From contig NZ_CP113063.1 of the NCBI RefSeq assembly GCF_026625785.1, positions 2,418,001 through 2,482,000 of the forward strand: 64,000 bases of DNA, read 5' to 3'. Position 1 is the first letter of the stretch. Each line of letters begins with the position of its first letter. The notes beneath the pieces were generated by a model that saw only the letters and a list, made by a program, of their open reading frames with translations, searched no databases and was not told the origin of the DNA. This stretch comes from Gordonia sp. SL306 (GTDB lineage Bacteria > Actinomycetota > Actinomycetes > Mycobacteriales > Mycobacteriaceae). The position numbers and the translations under genes were made by a program. Shown in pieces: positions 37,755 to 47,520 of the stretch.

Positions 37755-38189
37755 TCAGATCGTGAGCAGAGCCGAAGTCATCTGGCGCTCGACGGTGTCT
37801 GCGAGCCGACCGAAGGCGATCTGGACGATCGGGTCGGCGAGTCGGGCGACACCGTTGAACTCGACATGTGCGTGGTAGGTCACGATGGTCGACGTACCGT
37901 CGCTCGTACCGAATGTCATGTCGTCGACGGAGGTCGCGGTCTTGTTGGTGCCGGTGAACGTCAGGTGGTCGGCGTCGTCGCGGGTCAGTTCGTAGGTGAG
38001 GTCGGTGGTGATCCCGTACAGCCGGGTGACGTTGTGCCACTGGGTACCCGGCCCGACCGGGTCGGCGCCGATCTGCTCGCAGCTCTGGGTACCCGGGTCC
38101 CACTCGACGGCGTTCGCGAAATCGCGGAGATAGGCGACGACCTCGCCGAGTGGACGGGCGACGGTGAACGTGCGGGTCACATCGACCAC
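37755..38189 (-). CDS. SRPBCC/START-like protein
   Basis: A 144-residue protein of the polyketide cyclase/SRPBCC type: VTRTFTVARPLGEVVAYLRDFANAVEWDPGTQ at the N-terminus and a long C-terminal helix (VQIAFGRLADTVERQM). This fold binds hydrophobic ligands in a cavity. The GTG at 38189 follows AGAGGAG; an extended frame adds 23 unlikely residues. It is divergent from the cutinase. Confidence 0.85.
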   Translation of the reverse strand: MVDVTRTFTVARPLGEVVAYLRDFANAVEWDPGTQSCEQIGADPVGPGTQWHNVTRLYGITTDLTYELTRDDADHLTFTGTNKTATSVDDMTFGTSDGTSTIVTYHAHVEFNGVARLADPIVQIAFGRLADTVERQMTSALLTI

Positions 38190-38331
38190 GGGAACTCCTC
38201 TGAATCGGCAACGATCGGTGAGCTCACCCCGCCACCGGGTGCGAGGTGAACCCGGCAAGGATTCGTCGCCGACGAGATTCCGGATGGGCCTTCGCCGACT
38301 ACACTCGTGACACGAACCGGGCGCGAGGGGA

Positions 38332-39231
38332 GTGCCGACGATGCGTCTGCGCAGGATGTTCGCCTCTGTGGTGGCCGTGATGACGGCTGCCGGGATCTCG
38401 GTGGGTGTCGGATCGCCTGCGGTGGCGGCGCCACCGGGATGTCCCGCGATCTATGTGCTCGCGGTTCCCGGCACGTGGGCCAACGGCCAGAGTCCCGGCA
38501 TGCTGCGCGAGGTGACCTCGGGACTCGGGCCGGAGACCCGGGTGCAGTTCGTCGGATACGACGCGACCGCATTCCCGTGGGAGAAGGCGATCTACGGAAA
38601 GTCCAAGGCGCAGGCAGTGGCCAACACGACCGGACTGGCCGCCGCCATGCTGCGCCGGTGCCCCGGGACGCGGATCGCACTGACGGGATACAGCCAGGGC
38701 GCTGATGCCGCCGGGGACGTGGCGTCGGAGATCGGGACCGGCCGGGCGGCGATCCGGCCGGGTCAGGTGGCGGGAGTGGTGCTGATCTCCGATCCCCGCA
38801 GATCTCGGCAGGACAACCTGATCGGACCGCCGCTGACCGGCGAGGGCAGCGGCGGCCCACGGCTCGATGGCATGGGGTGGGTCAAGCCGCGGGCCTTCAC
38901 GATCTGTGAGCCACTCGACCTGTACTGCAACGTTCCTCGCGACTACTTCATCACGAGAATCGTGGGGTACCTGGCGGAGACCAGTGATCCGACCCCGAGC
39001 CAGATCGGTCAATACCAGGCGGAGGCCGGAGCCATCGTCGCCGAGCTCCTCACCCTCGGTGGCCCGGGAAAGATCGTCGGGGAATTGAGCAATGCTCGTG
39101 CGCGCGAGCAGATCACGATCTTCAACGCCTTCCTCAAGTCGGGTACGCACGGCAACTATGCGGCGTTCCAGGTTCGCCCGGGCGTGACCGCGGTGCAGTG
39201 GGCCCACGACTTCCTCGCCCGACTGGCATGA
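38332..39231 (+). CDS. Secreted cutinase-family serine esterase
   Basis: A protein of about 299 residues with a Sec signal peptide (RLRRMFASVVAVMTAAGISVG, cleavage near AVAAP). The nucleophile motif is LTGYSQGADAAG, the catalytic Asp is in EPLDLYCNVP, and the His in SGTHGNYAAF. Paired cysteines (GCPAIYV, RRCPG, ICEP, LYCN) suggest disulphides. Mycobacterial relatives hydrolyse acyl esters at the cell surface. It could start at 38332 or 38341. Confidence 0.9.
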   Translation: MPTMRLRRMFASVVAVMTAAGISVGVGSPAVAAPPGCPAIYVLAVPGTWANGQSPGMLREVTSGLGPETRVQFVGYDATAFPWEKAIYGKSKAQAVANTTGLAAAMLRRCPGTRIALTGYSQGADAAGDVASEIGTGRAAIRPGQVAGVVLISDPRRSRQDNLIGPPLTGEGSGGPRLDGMGWVKPRAFTICEPLDLYCNVPRDYFITRIVGYLAETSDPTPSQIGQYQAEAGAIVAELLTLGGPGKIVGELSNARAREQITIFNAFLKSGTHGNYAAFQVRPGVTAVQWAHDFLARLA

Positions 39232-39471
39232 CGGCCGACGCGCACGCGGGGAGAGATCCATGCCCGTCGCTACCCGGGATGTAACGGTCGGCGTGGGATC
39301 ATCGATGTACCGGATGGCTGACATTGCGGCGGGCGGACCCGGCGAATCGGAGTCCAGGTGTGGCGGAGAATACGTTCTTCGATGGACCAAATGACTTGGG
39401 TGCGACCGACCGACCGATTACAGTAAGCCGAAGATCGAGTCCGTTGTAGCGAACCAGGGAAGTGATTGGTC

Positions 39472-39630
39472 ATGAGGTTGGCTGATACATCCTCCAGTCC
39501 ACGTCGTAGCTCGATGCTGAGCTCCATCACCGGCGGCAGATTCGGCCGCGCGCGCACCACCACCCGCGCATTTCCCGCCGAGGCCGAGCGCCTCGTCACC
39601 CAAGCCGAACTCCGACGCCTTCATACGTGA
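39472..39630 (+). CDS. Small basic hypothetical protein
   Basis: A 52-residue frame: ATG with GGGAAG about 7 bases upstream, then a Ser/Arg-rich start (MRLADTSSSPRRSSM) and a C-terminal helix-like stretch PAEAERLVTQAELRRLHT. It is followed immediately by a strong hairpin terminator. The ribosome-binding site and terminator support a real micro-gene. I do not recognise the family. Confidence 0.5.
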   Translation: MRLADTSSSPRRSSMLSSITGGRFGRARTTTRAFPAEAERLVTQAELRRLHT

Positions 39631-39637
39631 TCACCAT

Positions 39638-39672
39638 GCGGAATGATCAGCGCAAGCCGCTGATCATTCCGC
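39638..39672. terminator. Bidirectional hairpin terminator
   Basis: GCGGAATGATCAGCG and CGCTGATCATTCCGC form a perfect 15-bp stem with a CAAGC loop. It lies 8 bases after the small-ORF stop and includes the last codons of the convergent S4 gene, so it can serve both genes. Confidence 0.85.
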
Positions 39673-39885
39673 GGTGACACGCGCGGACTGACCACCGATC
39701 TCCACCACGTCCCCCGGCTCCAACTGCCGGCCTCGACGGTCCTCCACCTCCCCGTTGACCGACACCAGCCCGTCGGCGATCACGCCTTTGGCCTCGGCGC
39801 CCGAGTCGATGAGGTTGGCCAGCTTCAAGAACTGACCCAGGCGGATCGAGCCGTCGCGGATGGGTACGTCGTACATCGCAACCAT
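39664..39885 (-). CDS. S4-domain RNA-binding protein (YbcJ/RlbA-like)
   Basis: A small protein of 70-73 residues consisting of an S4 RNA-binding domain: IRLGQFLKLANLIDSGAEAKGVIADGLVSVNGEVEDRRGRQLEPGDVV. Such single-domain proteins bind structured RNA, possibly ribosomal. The start is at 39885 or at the internal ATG at 39876. It is divergent from lysX by about 50 bases. Confidence 0.85.
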   Translation of the reverse strand: MVAMYDVPIRDGSIRLGQFLKLANLIDSGAEAKGVIADGLVSVNGEVEDRRGRQLEPGDVVEIGGQSARVTAE

Positions 39886-39935
39886 CTTGCCGAACGATGG
39901 CCTGCCGAGCGAGCCCGGACGGCTAACGTTTATCC

Positions 39936-42900
39936 ATGACGTTGGAAGCGCCGCGCTCAGAACGTGCTGCCGAGAGCATCTCTGAGCACGAGATGATCGA
40001 TTCCAGTCCGCGACCGCACACGCCGGCCGAGCGGCGGTCGCGCGACCTGATCGAGAGCATCCGCACGCCACGCGGTTTCGGGCGGCATGCGCCGCGGATC
40101 GCCGGGACCGTCGTCGGTGTGCTCGCCACGATCGCACTGCTGTCCAGCGTCTTCCCATGGTTCCGGCACCTCATCCACGTGCCGCGCGACTACGTGGACA
40201 CCTTCGTCATCACCCTGCCCGACACCAGTTTCGCGTGGGCCTTCGTGCTGGCCCTGGTCGCGTTCGCGTTGTCGATGCGCAAGCGCATCGCCTGGTGGAT
40301 CTGCGTGGTCTACCTGGTCCTGTACACGCTGGGCAACGCGCTCTACCTGATCCCGGCGCTCGCCGACCAACTCGCGGTCACCGACAACGACCGCATCAAC
40401 CTGTGGATCGGCATCGTCGCCGATCTGGCGGCGCTGATCTATCTGATCGCCACCTACAAGCAGTTCCACACGCGCGTGCGGCGCGGCGCGGTACTGCGAG
40501 CCGTCGGTGTGTTGCTCGGCGGCCTCGTCGTCGGCACGCTGCTGGGCTGGGCTCTGGTGTGGTTGTTCCCGCATACCCTCACTCGTGCCGACCGCCTCCC
40601 GTACGCCATCAACCGGGTCGTCGCCTTCGGTTCGATCGATCAGGAGGCGACCTTCGACGGACGGCACAGCTATCCGCCGATCAACGGGCTGCTCGGTTTG
40701 TTCGGCGCACTGGCGCTGATCGCGGCGGCGATCGTGCTGTTCCGGTCGGTGCGGCTCCGCTCCCTGATCACCGCCGACGACGAGAAGCTCATCCGGGCGC
40801 TGATCACCCGATTCAACGACGACGATTCGCTCGCGTACTTCTCCACCCGTCGCGACAAGGCGGTGGTCTTCGCGCCGGACGGTCGCGCGGCACTCACCTA
40901 TCGTGTCGAACTCGGGGTGGGACTGGCCGGTGGTGATCCGATCGGTGACCCGGAGTCCTGGGACGACGCGGTGGCCGAGTTCCTCACGCTCTGCGATCGA
41001 TACGGCTGGCATCCGGCGGCGATGGGGTCGAGCGCACGCGGCGCCGCCGCCTACGACGCGGCCGGCTTCGGCTCTTTCTCGATCGGCGACGAGGCGATCC
41101 TCCACACCCGCGACTACAGCATCAACGGGCCCGCGATGAAGGGGGTCCGGCAGGCCGTCACACGGACGAAGCGGGCCGGGATCACGGTGCGCATCCGGCG
41201 TCACGGGGAGATCTCGACAGGCTCGATCGACGGGAAACTGGGCACGGTCGACGGGAAACTGGGCACGGTCGACGGGAAACTGGGCACGGTCGACGGGAAC
41301 GGTGGCGAGATGGCGGAGATCGTCGCGCGCGCCGATGCCTGGCGCGACACCGACGAGGAGCGCGGCTTCGCGATGGCGTTGGGCCGACTCGGCGATCCGT
41401 CCGACGGCGACTGCCTCCTCGTCGAAGCGGTCGAGCACGAGGGCGAGCCGGGGGAGAAGGTCGTCGGCATGCTGTCGTTCGTCCCGTGGGGACGGACCGG
41501 GGTCTCTCTCGACGTCATGCGTCGCGATCGGGGATCGGTGAACGGCATCGTCGAGACGATGGTGACCGAACTGGCGAAGAACTCGGAGCAGTACGGCATC
41601 ACCCAGATCTCGCTGAACTTCGCGACCTTCCGCGCGTTCTTCGAGCACGGCGCCGAGATCGGGGCCGGGCCGGTAATGCGCGCGACCTACTCCGTGCTGA
41701 TGTTCGGCTCGAAGTTCTTCCAGATGGAGTCGCTCTACAAGTCGAACGCCAAGTACCGCCCGGACTGGCAGCCGCGGTATCTCTGCTTCGAGGACGCCCG
41801 CGTGATGCCCCGGGTCGGACTCGCGGCCATCGTGACCGAGGGCTTCGTCCGGTTGCCCCGATTCGGCCGCGCGCGGCATTACACCGAGGGTGCGTCGGCG
41901 ATCCCGGCCGGCGTGGACGTCGACGCACTGATCGCCGAGTTGGCGGCCGAGGCCGACGCCACCGGGGTGGACGTGCATCGGCCCGAGCAGGTCCGGGTCC
42001 GCCTGGCCAAGATGGAACGCCTCGTCGAGGCGGGATTCGATCCCTATCCCCCCGCGGATGCGCCCACCCACACGATCGCGCAGGCAGTCGCCGAGCCGGA
42101 GGGCTCCGTGGTGACCATCGCGGGCCGCGTGACCCGGCTCCGCGACTTCGGCAAGGTGGTCTTCGCCGACGTACACGACTGGTCGGGTCAGGTGCAGGTC
42201 CTGGTCGAGGAGTCGCGGTTGATCCCGGGCACACCGGATTTCGGCGGTGACGTCGACCTGGGCGATCTGATCGAGGCCCGTGGTGTGGTCGGGGCCAGCC
42301 GGTCGGGCGAGCTGTCGATCCTCATCGATGCCTGGCGATTCAACGGAAAGTGTCTGCGGCCGTTGCCGGACAAATGGAGCGGGCTGACCGATCCGGAGGC
42401 CCGGGTACGCCAACGCTATGTGGACCTGGCCATCAACCCACGCAGCAGGGAACTGCTCGCAACACGCAGTGTGGTGGTCAAGTCGTTGCGAGACTTCCTC
42501 GCCGAACGCGGTTTCCTGGAGGTGGAGACCCCGATCCTGCAACAGATCCACGGCGGTGCCAACGCCACCCCGTTCCAGACCCACATCAACGCCTACGATC
42601 TCGATCTCTACCTGCGTATCGCGCCCGAGCTCTATCTGAAGAGGCTCTGCGTCGGCGGCGTGGAGAAGGTGTTCGAGATCGGGCGCAACTTCCGCAACGA
42701 GGGTGTCGACTTCAGTCACAACCCCGAGTTCACCAGCCTGGAAGCCTATGCGGCGCACAGTGATTACCTGAAGATGCTCGACCTCACCCGCGAGATGATC
42801 CAGCACGCCGCGATTGCTGCGTACGGCGAACCTGTGATCGTGCGGACGGACGCAGACGGAAATGAAGAGCGCGTGGACATCTCGGGTCCCTGGCCGGTCA

Positions 42901-43436
42901 AGACCGTGCACCAGGCGGTATCCGAGGGGGCAGGGGAGGAAGTGACGCCGGGGACCTCGGTGGAGGTCTTGCGCGCAATCTGCGACCGGCTCGACATCGC
43001 CCACCGCCCCGACTGGGACGCCGGCCAGGTGGTGCTCGAACTCTACGAGCACCTCGGCGAGGATCGGACCACGTTCCCGACCTTCTACACCGACTTCCCG
43101 ACGTCGACGTCGCCGCTCACCCGCGCACACCGGTCGATCGCCGGGGTGGCCGAGCGCTGGGATCTCGTCGCGTGGGGTGTGGAACTCGGCACCGCCTACA
43201 CCGAGCTGACCGATCCCGTCGAGCAACGCAAGCGGCTGACCGACCAATCGATCCTGGCGGCCGGTGGAGATCCCGAGGCTATGGAACTCGACGAGGACTT
43301 TCTCCAGGCGCTCGAATACGCGATGCCGCCCACCGGTGGTCTCGGTATCGGCGTGGACCGCGTCGTCATGCTGATCACCGGCCAGTCGATCCGCGAGTCG
43401 TTGGCGTTCCCGCTGGCCAAGCCCCAGGAAGGCTGA
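39936..43436 (+). CDS. lysX: LysX: lysyl-phosphatidylglycerol synthase fused to lysyl-tRNA synthetase
   Basis: A 1166-residue two-enzyme fusion. The N-terminal membrane part has about six segments between residues 50 and 270. A DUF2156 (MprF-type) transferase domain runs to about 620. An OB-fold tRNA-binding domain ([22 protein letters not shown]) and a class II LysRS core follow, with motif 2 [19 protein letters not shown] and motif 3 [14 protein letters not shown]. In mycobacteria LysX charges tRNA-Lys and moves lysine onto phosphatidylglycerol, giving resistance to cationic peptides. A 21-bp in-frame tandem repeat inserts DGKLGTV units near residue 430. Expression is probably from its own promoter. 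Confidence 0.96.
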   Translation: MTLEAPRSERAAESISEHEMIDSSPRPHTPAERRSRDLIESIRTPRGFGRHAPRIAGTVVGVLATIALLSSVFPWFRHLIHVPRDYVDTFVITLPDTSFAWAFVLALVAFALSMRKRIAWWICVVYLVLYTLGNALYLIPALADQLAVTDNDRINLWIGIVADLAALIYLIATYKQFHTRVRRGAVLRAVGVLLGGLVVGTLLGWALVWLFPHTLTRADRLPYAINRVVAFGSIDQEATFDGRHSYPPINGLLGLFGALALIAAAIVLFRSVRLRSLITADDEKLIRALITRFNDDDSLAYFSTRRDKAVVFAPDGRAALTYRVELGVGLAGGDPIGDPESWDDAVAEFLTLCDRYGWHPAAMGSSARGAAAYDAAGFGSFSIGDEAILHTRDYSINGPAMKGVRQAVTRTKRAGITVRIRRHGEISTGSIDGKLGTVDGKLGTVDGKLGTVDGNGGEMAEIVARADAWRDTDEERGFAMALGRLGDPSDGDCLLVEAVEHEGEPGEKVVGMLSFVPWGRTGVSLDVMRRDRGSVNGIVETMVTELAKNSEQYGITQISLNFATFRAFFEHGAEIGAGPVMRATYSVLMFGSKFFQMESLYKSNAKYRPDWQPRYLCFEDARVMPRVGLAAIVTEGFVRLPRFGRARHYTEGASAIPAGVDVDALIAELAAEADATGVDVHRPEQVRVRLAKMERLVEAGFDPYPPADAPTHTIAQAVAEPEGSVVTIAGRVTRLRDFGKVVFADVHDWSGQVQVLVEESRLIPGTPDFGGDVDLGDLIEARGVVGASRSGELSILIDAWRFNGKCLRPLPDKWSGLTDPEARVRQRYVDLAINPRSRELLATRSVVVKSLRDFLAERGFLEVETPILQQIHGGANATPFQTHINAYDLDLYLRIAPELYLKRLCVGGVEKVFEIGRNFRNEGVDFSHNPEFTSLEAYAAHSDYLKMLDLTREMIQHAAIAAYGEPVIVRTDADGNEERVDISGPWPVKTVHQAVSEGAGEEVTPGTSVEVLRAICDRLDIAHRPDWDAGQVVLELYEHLGEDRTTFPTFYTDFPTSTSPLTRAHRSIAGVAERWDLVAWGVELGTAYTELTDPVEQRKRLTDQSILAAGGDPEAMELDEDFLQALEYAMPPTGGLGIGVDRVVMLITGQSIRESLAFPLAKPQEG
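41227..41299 (+). repeat. 21-bp in-frame tandem repeat inside lysX
   Basis: The 21-base unit starting TCGACGGGAAACTGGGCACG occurs three times in a row (41227, 41248, 41269), followed by a 10-base partial copy. It encodes repeats of DGKLGTV in the DUF2156 domain. The copies are identical, so the expansion is recent. Confidence 0.95.
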
Positions 43437-43604
43437 GGCCACTCGCGGTTGCCCGAGGCGCTGCGCGATCGGTCGGCGCCTGGCACAATCGCCCTTGTGT
43501 CCGCGATGGCAAATACTGTTTGCTGAGCTGAACTGTCGGACGGCCAAGCGGGCAGATCTCGGCCACGGCCGCAGGTCGCCGGTTTGCGCGAGAGGACACG
43601 GATC

Positions 43605-44102
43605 ATGAGATCAGTTGTTCGAGTGCTGGTGGTGGCCGTCGCGGCCGCCGCATTGGTGGCCGGACTGGGTTCGACCGCGACTGCTTCGCCGGTCGGGGTC
43701 GGATCGGGCAAAGCGGGAGTGGTCATGCCCGGAATGCGCGTTCCCGCGGGCGGTAGCTGGAACTCGTTCCCCGCGGTCTATCAGCATCGTTACTGGCCAC
43801 AGGCCGGCGTCTGGATGGAGTACAACACCCTGTTCAACGCCGCTCAGACCAGGGCAATCGATGCCTCCGGATTGGTGCCGCCGTTCGCCGACTCGAATCT
43901 CCCGTTCGCCGGGGTCGGGGAATGGCTCCGATCGGATACCGGCTTGGACCTGTTGGTGCGTCGGGGCGGCTGCTTCGCCATGGGTGTCCGGAAGGACCCG
44001 GTGTGGTCACCGATGGCCAAGAAGTGGGTGGCGGCCATCGTGCAGCCGTACTCGTCGCCGCCGTACCTGAAGTCGTCGACGGATCTGGTGTGCGAGAACT
44101 GA
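43605..44102 (+). CDS. Secreted hypothetical protein
   Basis: A 165-residue protein with a Sec signal peptide: MRSVVRVLVVAVAAAALVAG, cleavage near ATASP. The mature part is rich in aromatic residues (WNSFPAVYQHRYW; EYNTLF) and has two cysteines (GGCFAMG and DLVCEN) that could pair. No family recognised. The ATG at 43605 has GAGGA about 11 bases upstream. It probably acts in or beyond the cell envelope. Confidence 0.75.
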   Translation: MRSVVRVLVVAVAAAALVAGLGSTATASPVGVGSGKAGVVMPGMRVPAGGSWNSFPAVYQHRYWPQAGVWMEYNTLFNAAQTRAIDASGLVPPFADSNLPFAGVGEWLRSDTGLDLLVRRGGCFAMGVRKDPVWSPMAKKWVAAIVQPYSSPPYLKSSTDLVCEN

Positions 44103-44116
44103 GCAGCGCCGGCCGA

Positions 44117-45055
44117 TCAGGTGCAGATATGGCCGGATGCGGCGGAGTCGTGGGTCGGAATCACTCGCATGAGGTGACGGGCGAGGTGTAGACGGTGCAA
44201 GCTGGCGAACGCCTCCTCACGATCCTCGTCGACGAACTCGCCCGGAAACGCCGGCTTCTGACGGAGTCGTTCGATCTGTTCGTGATGCCACGCCGCATCC
44301 CCGGCAAGTAGTACCCAGCCGCTCGTGGTCCGGGCGAGGATGCCCACACTTCCCGGGGTGTGGCCGGCGAGGTCGACGACGAGCACCGAGCGATCGCCGA
44401 ACAGATCGTGGCTGGCCGCGAACGTGGCCACGGGCGGGCCGTCGAGCTCGTAGATCTCCGATGGACGTCCGTCGGTGACGGTGGGACGTACGCCTCCCAC
44501 CGGCGGACGATCGGGCCCCAACAGCCAGTCTCGTTCGGATTTCCTGAGGTGAACCGGCATGCCCGGGAAATCGAGCAGTCCGCAGACATGATCCCAGTGA
44601 GCGTGCGTGGGAAGGGCGAAGTCAGGTGTGCGGGATGGTGGTCGGCTGTTCAGGGCATCCAGAGTGCTCATCGTCGCCGCCGGCGGTGTGACCAGGAGAC
44701 GAGTCAACGGCGGCAATTCTGCGATCGTGCGTTGGCGGGCGTTCCGGCAGTAGCCGGGGTCGACCAGAAAAGTTGCGTCAGGATGCTCGACGACGAAGGT
44801 GGTCATGGCAGAGGGCAGCCGCCGATAAGGTGCAGCCCCCTCGACGACCCCCATCGCGGGCACCTGGCGCGAGACCTGTGGCAGCGCGCGCACACGGACG
44901 GTCCGCTCACCGTCCGGTAAGCCGACATCGACGATCGATGCGAGCAGTCGCTGATCAGGGCGCCGCGGTCGCACCGAACCGCTGGTGAAATGTGCGGCCG
45001 CGGCGAGCATGTCGCGCAGACGCGGCGAAGGTGGCGGGAGATCTGCGCTCGACAT
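44117..45055 (-). CDS. Metallo-beta-lactamase-fold hydrolase
   Basis: A 312-residue MBL-fold hydrolase. The metal motif is LPTHAHWDHVCGL, with further ligands in DLAGHTPGSVG, LLAGDAAWHH and the final PTHDSAASGH. The arrangement resembles AHL-lactonase and glyoxalase-II-like hydrolases, so a lactone or thioester substrate is possible. No signal peptide. It is divergent from rraA. Confidence 0.87.
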   Translation of the reverse strand: MSSADLPPPSPRLRDMLAAAAHFTSGSVRPRRPDQRLLASIVDVGLPDGERTVRVRALPQVSRQVPAMGVVEGAAPYRRLPSAMTTFVVEHPDATFLVDPGYCRNARQRTIAELPPLTRLLVTPPAATMSTLDALNSRPPSRTPDFALPTHAHWDHVCGLLDFPGMPVHLRKSERDWLLGPDRPPVGGVRPTVTDGRPSEIYELDGPPVATFAASHDLFGDRSVLVVDLAGHTPGSVGILARTTSGWVLLAGDAAWHHEQIERLRQKPAFPGEFVDEDREEAFASLHRLHLARHLMRVIPTHDSAASGHICT

Positions 45056-45237
45056 GTCGACGCTCCTCGGTCGGCGTGCTTGCGTGCTGTGGATCGGTGG
45101 CAGTGAACGACGGTACCCGAGCCGAATCCCCGTCCGGCCCGGATCGGCACGACGGTGCGGCCGTCGGCCGTGTGTGGTCGGCCGATAGATGTACCCGCCG
45201 GTAACATCTATTGATTGATCGGCCTAAACTGAGTCCC

Positions 45238-45849
45238 ATGACCGAGTTGACCTTCACGCCGACCGCTGACCTCGTCGACGAGATCGGCGACCTCGTCCGG
45301 AGCTGCGACACCCAGTTCACCCAGTACGGAGGCCGGCGTGAATTCGTCGGCCGGGTGACCACGGTCAAGTGCTTCCAGGACAACGCGCTGCTGAAATCGA
45401 TCCTCTCCGAGTCCAACCCCGACGGCGTTCTGGTCGTCGACGGTGCGGAATCGGTCCACACGGCATTGGTCGGCGACATCATCGCCGAGCTCGGGCGCTC
45501 TAACGGGTGGGCCGGGATCATCGTCAACGGAGCGATCCGTGACGCCAAGGCGATCGGCGAGATGGAGATCGGCGTCAAGGCGCTGGGCACCAACCCGCGC
45601 AAGTCCACCAAGACCGGCGTCGGGGACCGCGACATCCCGCTGACCATCGGCGGAGAGACCTTCAACCCCGGCGACATCGTGTACTCCGACGACGACGGCA
45701 TCGTGATCGTCGCGGGCGAGGAGTCCGACGCCGACGCCGCTGACGTGGCCGCAACCGAACAGACCGACGTCGAGACCACGGACGTGGAAGCAGCCGACGT
45801 GGAGACCTCCGATACCGAATCGTCCGACACCGCCTCCACCGAGAGCTGA
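45238..45849 (+). CDS. rraA: RraA-family protein with acidic C-terminal tail
   Basis: A 203-residue protein. The first 160 residues form an RraA domain ([63 protein letters not shown]). RraA proteins act as 4-hydroxy-4-methyl-2-oxoglutarate/oxaloacetate aldolases or, in E. coli, as RNase E inhibitors; IRD provides the metal/substrate residues. An extra tail of about 35 residues is built of Asp/Glu/Thr/Ser/Val repeats ([16 protein letters not shown]). ATG 45238 is preferred over an upstream in-frame start. The tail is unusual for RraA. Confidence 0.88.
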   Translation: MTELTFTPTADLVDEIGDLVRSCDTQFTQYGGRREFVGRVTTVKCFQDNALLKSILSESNPDGVLVVDGAESVHTALVGDIIAELGRSNGWAGIIVNGAIRDAKAIGEMEIGVKALGTNPRKSTKTGVGDRDIPLTIGGETFNPGDIVYSDDDGIVIVAGEESDADAADVAATEQTDVETTDVEAADVETSDTESSDTASTES

Positions 45850-45859
45850 GGAACCGATC

Positions 45860-47413
45860 ATGCCGAAGCCCACACCAGAGTACTTCCGCCGGTTGGCCGC
45901 GCTGGTGGCCATCGACGACGCGGCCGCGCGTCCCACCCGTCCCGTCCTCGAGGCGTTCGGCGGTGTGGAGATGGCAACCATCCCGGTCGGTACCGCCGAG
46001 GACCTGGAGACCGCGGTCGCTCGTGCGCGCACGGCTCAGGAGGGCTGGGCGCAGCGGACCGCCGCGCAGCGGGCCGAGGTGCTCGCCGCGTTCTCCGAAC
46101 TCGTCCATGCCCACGCCGCCGAGCTGATGGACATCGCGCAGGCCGAGACGGGTAAGGCCCGCATCTACGCGCAGGAAGAGGTCATCGACGTCGCGCTCAC
46201 CGCGCGGTACTACGCGACGACAGGACCCAAGTCCCTGGCCGACCACAAGGTCAAGGGCATGCTGCCCGGTGCGACGAGCGTGCGGGTTCGGTACCAGCCC
46301 AAGGGCGTCGTCGGCGTGATCAGTCCGTGGAACTATCCGCTCACGCTGGCGGTGTCGGACGCGGTGGCCGCGTTGCTCGCCGGCAACGGTGTGGTGATCA
46401 AGCCCGACAGCCAGACCCCCTACTGCGCACTGGCACTCGCCGAACTGCTCTACGAGGCAGGCCTGGCGCCGGAGCTGTTCGCGGTGGTGCCGGGACCGGG
46501 AAGTGTTGTCGGCCAGGCGATCGTCGCCACCACCGACTACGTGATGTTCACCGGGTCGTCGGCTACCGGCGCGACACTGGCCGAACAGGCCGGACGCCGA
46601 CTGATCGGCTTCTCCGCGGAACTCGGCGGCAAGAACCCGATGATCGTCACCGCCAAGGCCGACATCGATCGAGCCGTCGAAGGCGCTGCGCGCGGGTGCT
46701 ACTCCAACTCGGGCCAGCTCTGCATCTCCATCGAGCGGCTCTACGTGGACAAGGCGATCGCCGACGAGTTCACCGAGAAGTTCGCGGCGTACGTCGCCGC
46801 GATGAAGCTCGACGCCAGCTACGATTTCGCCGCCGACATGGGGTCACTCGCCTCGGCCGCGCAGATCGACACGGCCGAAGCCCATGTGCAGGACGCGGTG
46901 TCGAAGGGGGCGAAGGTACTCGCCGGAGGTCGTCGTCGGGCCGACCTCGGTCCGTTCTTCTTCGAGCCGACGGTGCTCGCCGACGTCACCGATGAGATGA
47001 CCTGTTACGCCGACGAGACGTTCGGACCCGTCGTGTCGATCTACCCCGTCGACTCCACCGACGAGGCGATCAAGCTGGCGAACGAAACCGCCTATGGACT
47101 CAACGCGAGCGTCTTCGCGGGGAACAGTGCCGAGGCCAACGGGATCGCCGACCGGTTGCGCGCCGGCACCGTGAACATCAACGAGGGCTATGCCGCGGCC
47201 TGGGCGTCGACCGCTGCCCCGATGGGAGGCATGGGGATCTCGGGTGTCGGCCGCCGACACGGAGAAGAGGGGCTGCTCAAGTACACCGAGCCGCAGACCG
47301 TCGCCGAACAGCGCTTCATCGGCATCGACCGCGCACCCGGCATTCCGAAGGGCGTGTATCGGGCGGTCACGCCGTACGCGGTTCGCGCTCTGAAGTACCT
47401 GCCCGGGCGGTAG
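45860..47413 (+). CDS. gabD2: Succinate-semialdehyde dehydrogenase, GabD2 type
   Basis: A 517-residue aldehyde dehydrogenase resembling mycobacterial GabD2. Key segments are GVVGVISPWNYPLTLAVSDAVAALLAGN, the catalytic Glu in SAELGGKNPM and the nucleophile in NSGQLCISIERLYV. It oxidises succinate semialdehyde to succinate with NAD(P)+. Its ribosome-binding site (GAGGAACC) overlaps the rraA stop, so the two are probably co-translated. The C-terminal extension (GIPKGVYRAVTPYAVRALKYLPGR) is typical of GabD2. Confidence 0.9.
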   Translation: MPKPTPEYFRRLAALVAIDDAAARPTRPVLEAFGGVEMATIPVGTAEDLETAVARARTAQEGWAQRTAAQRAEVLAAFSELVHAHAAELMDIAQAETGKARIYAQEEVIDVALTARYYATTGPKSLADHKVKGMLPGATSVRVRYQPKGVVGVISPWNYPLTLAVSDAVAALLAGNGVVIKPDSQTPYCALALAELLYEAGLAPELFAVVPGPGSVVGQAIVATTDYVMFTGSSATGATLAEQAGRRLIGFSAELGGKNPMIVTAKADIDRAVEGAARGCYSNSGQLCISIERLYVDKAIADEFTEKFAAYVAAMKLDASYDFAADMGSLASAAQIDTAEAHVQDAVSKGAKVLAGGRRRADLGPFFFEPTVLADVTDEMTCYADETFGPVVSIYPVDSTDEAIKLANETAYGLNASVFAGNSAEANGIADRLRAGTVNINEGYAAAWASTAAPMGGMGISGVGRRHGEEGLLKYTEPQTVAEQRFIGIDRAPGIPKGVYRAVTPYAVRALKYLPGR

Positions 47414-47520
47414 CGCAGCACGACGCGCTCCGGCTGACATCCGGGCTCTCTCGGACTGGACGGGCGCGAAAAGCGCTTCAAGTGCCACGGATCCACCTGC
47501 TCTCGGGTTACCGTGAGCCC

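Noticed and set aside
39957..43547. 1196-codon minus-strand frame opposite lysX
   Set aside because: Composition is typical of antisense high-GC frames, with no recognisable motif; LysX is clear on the plus strand.
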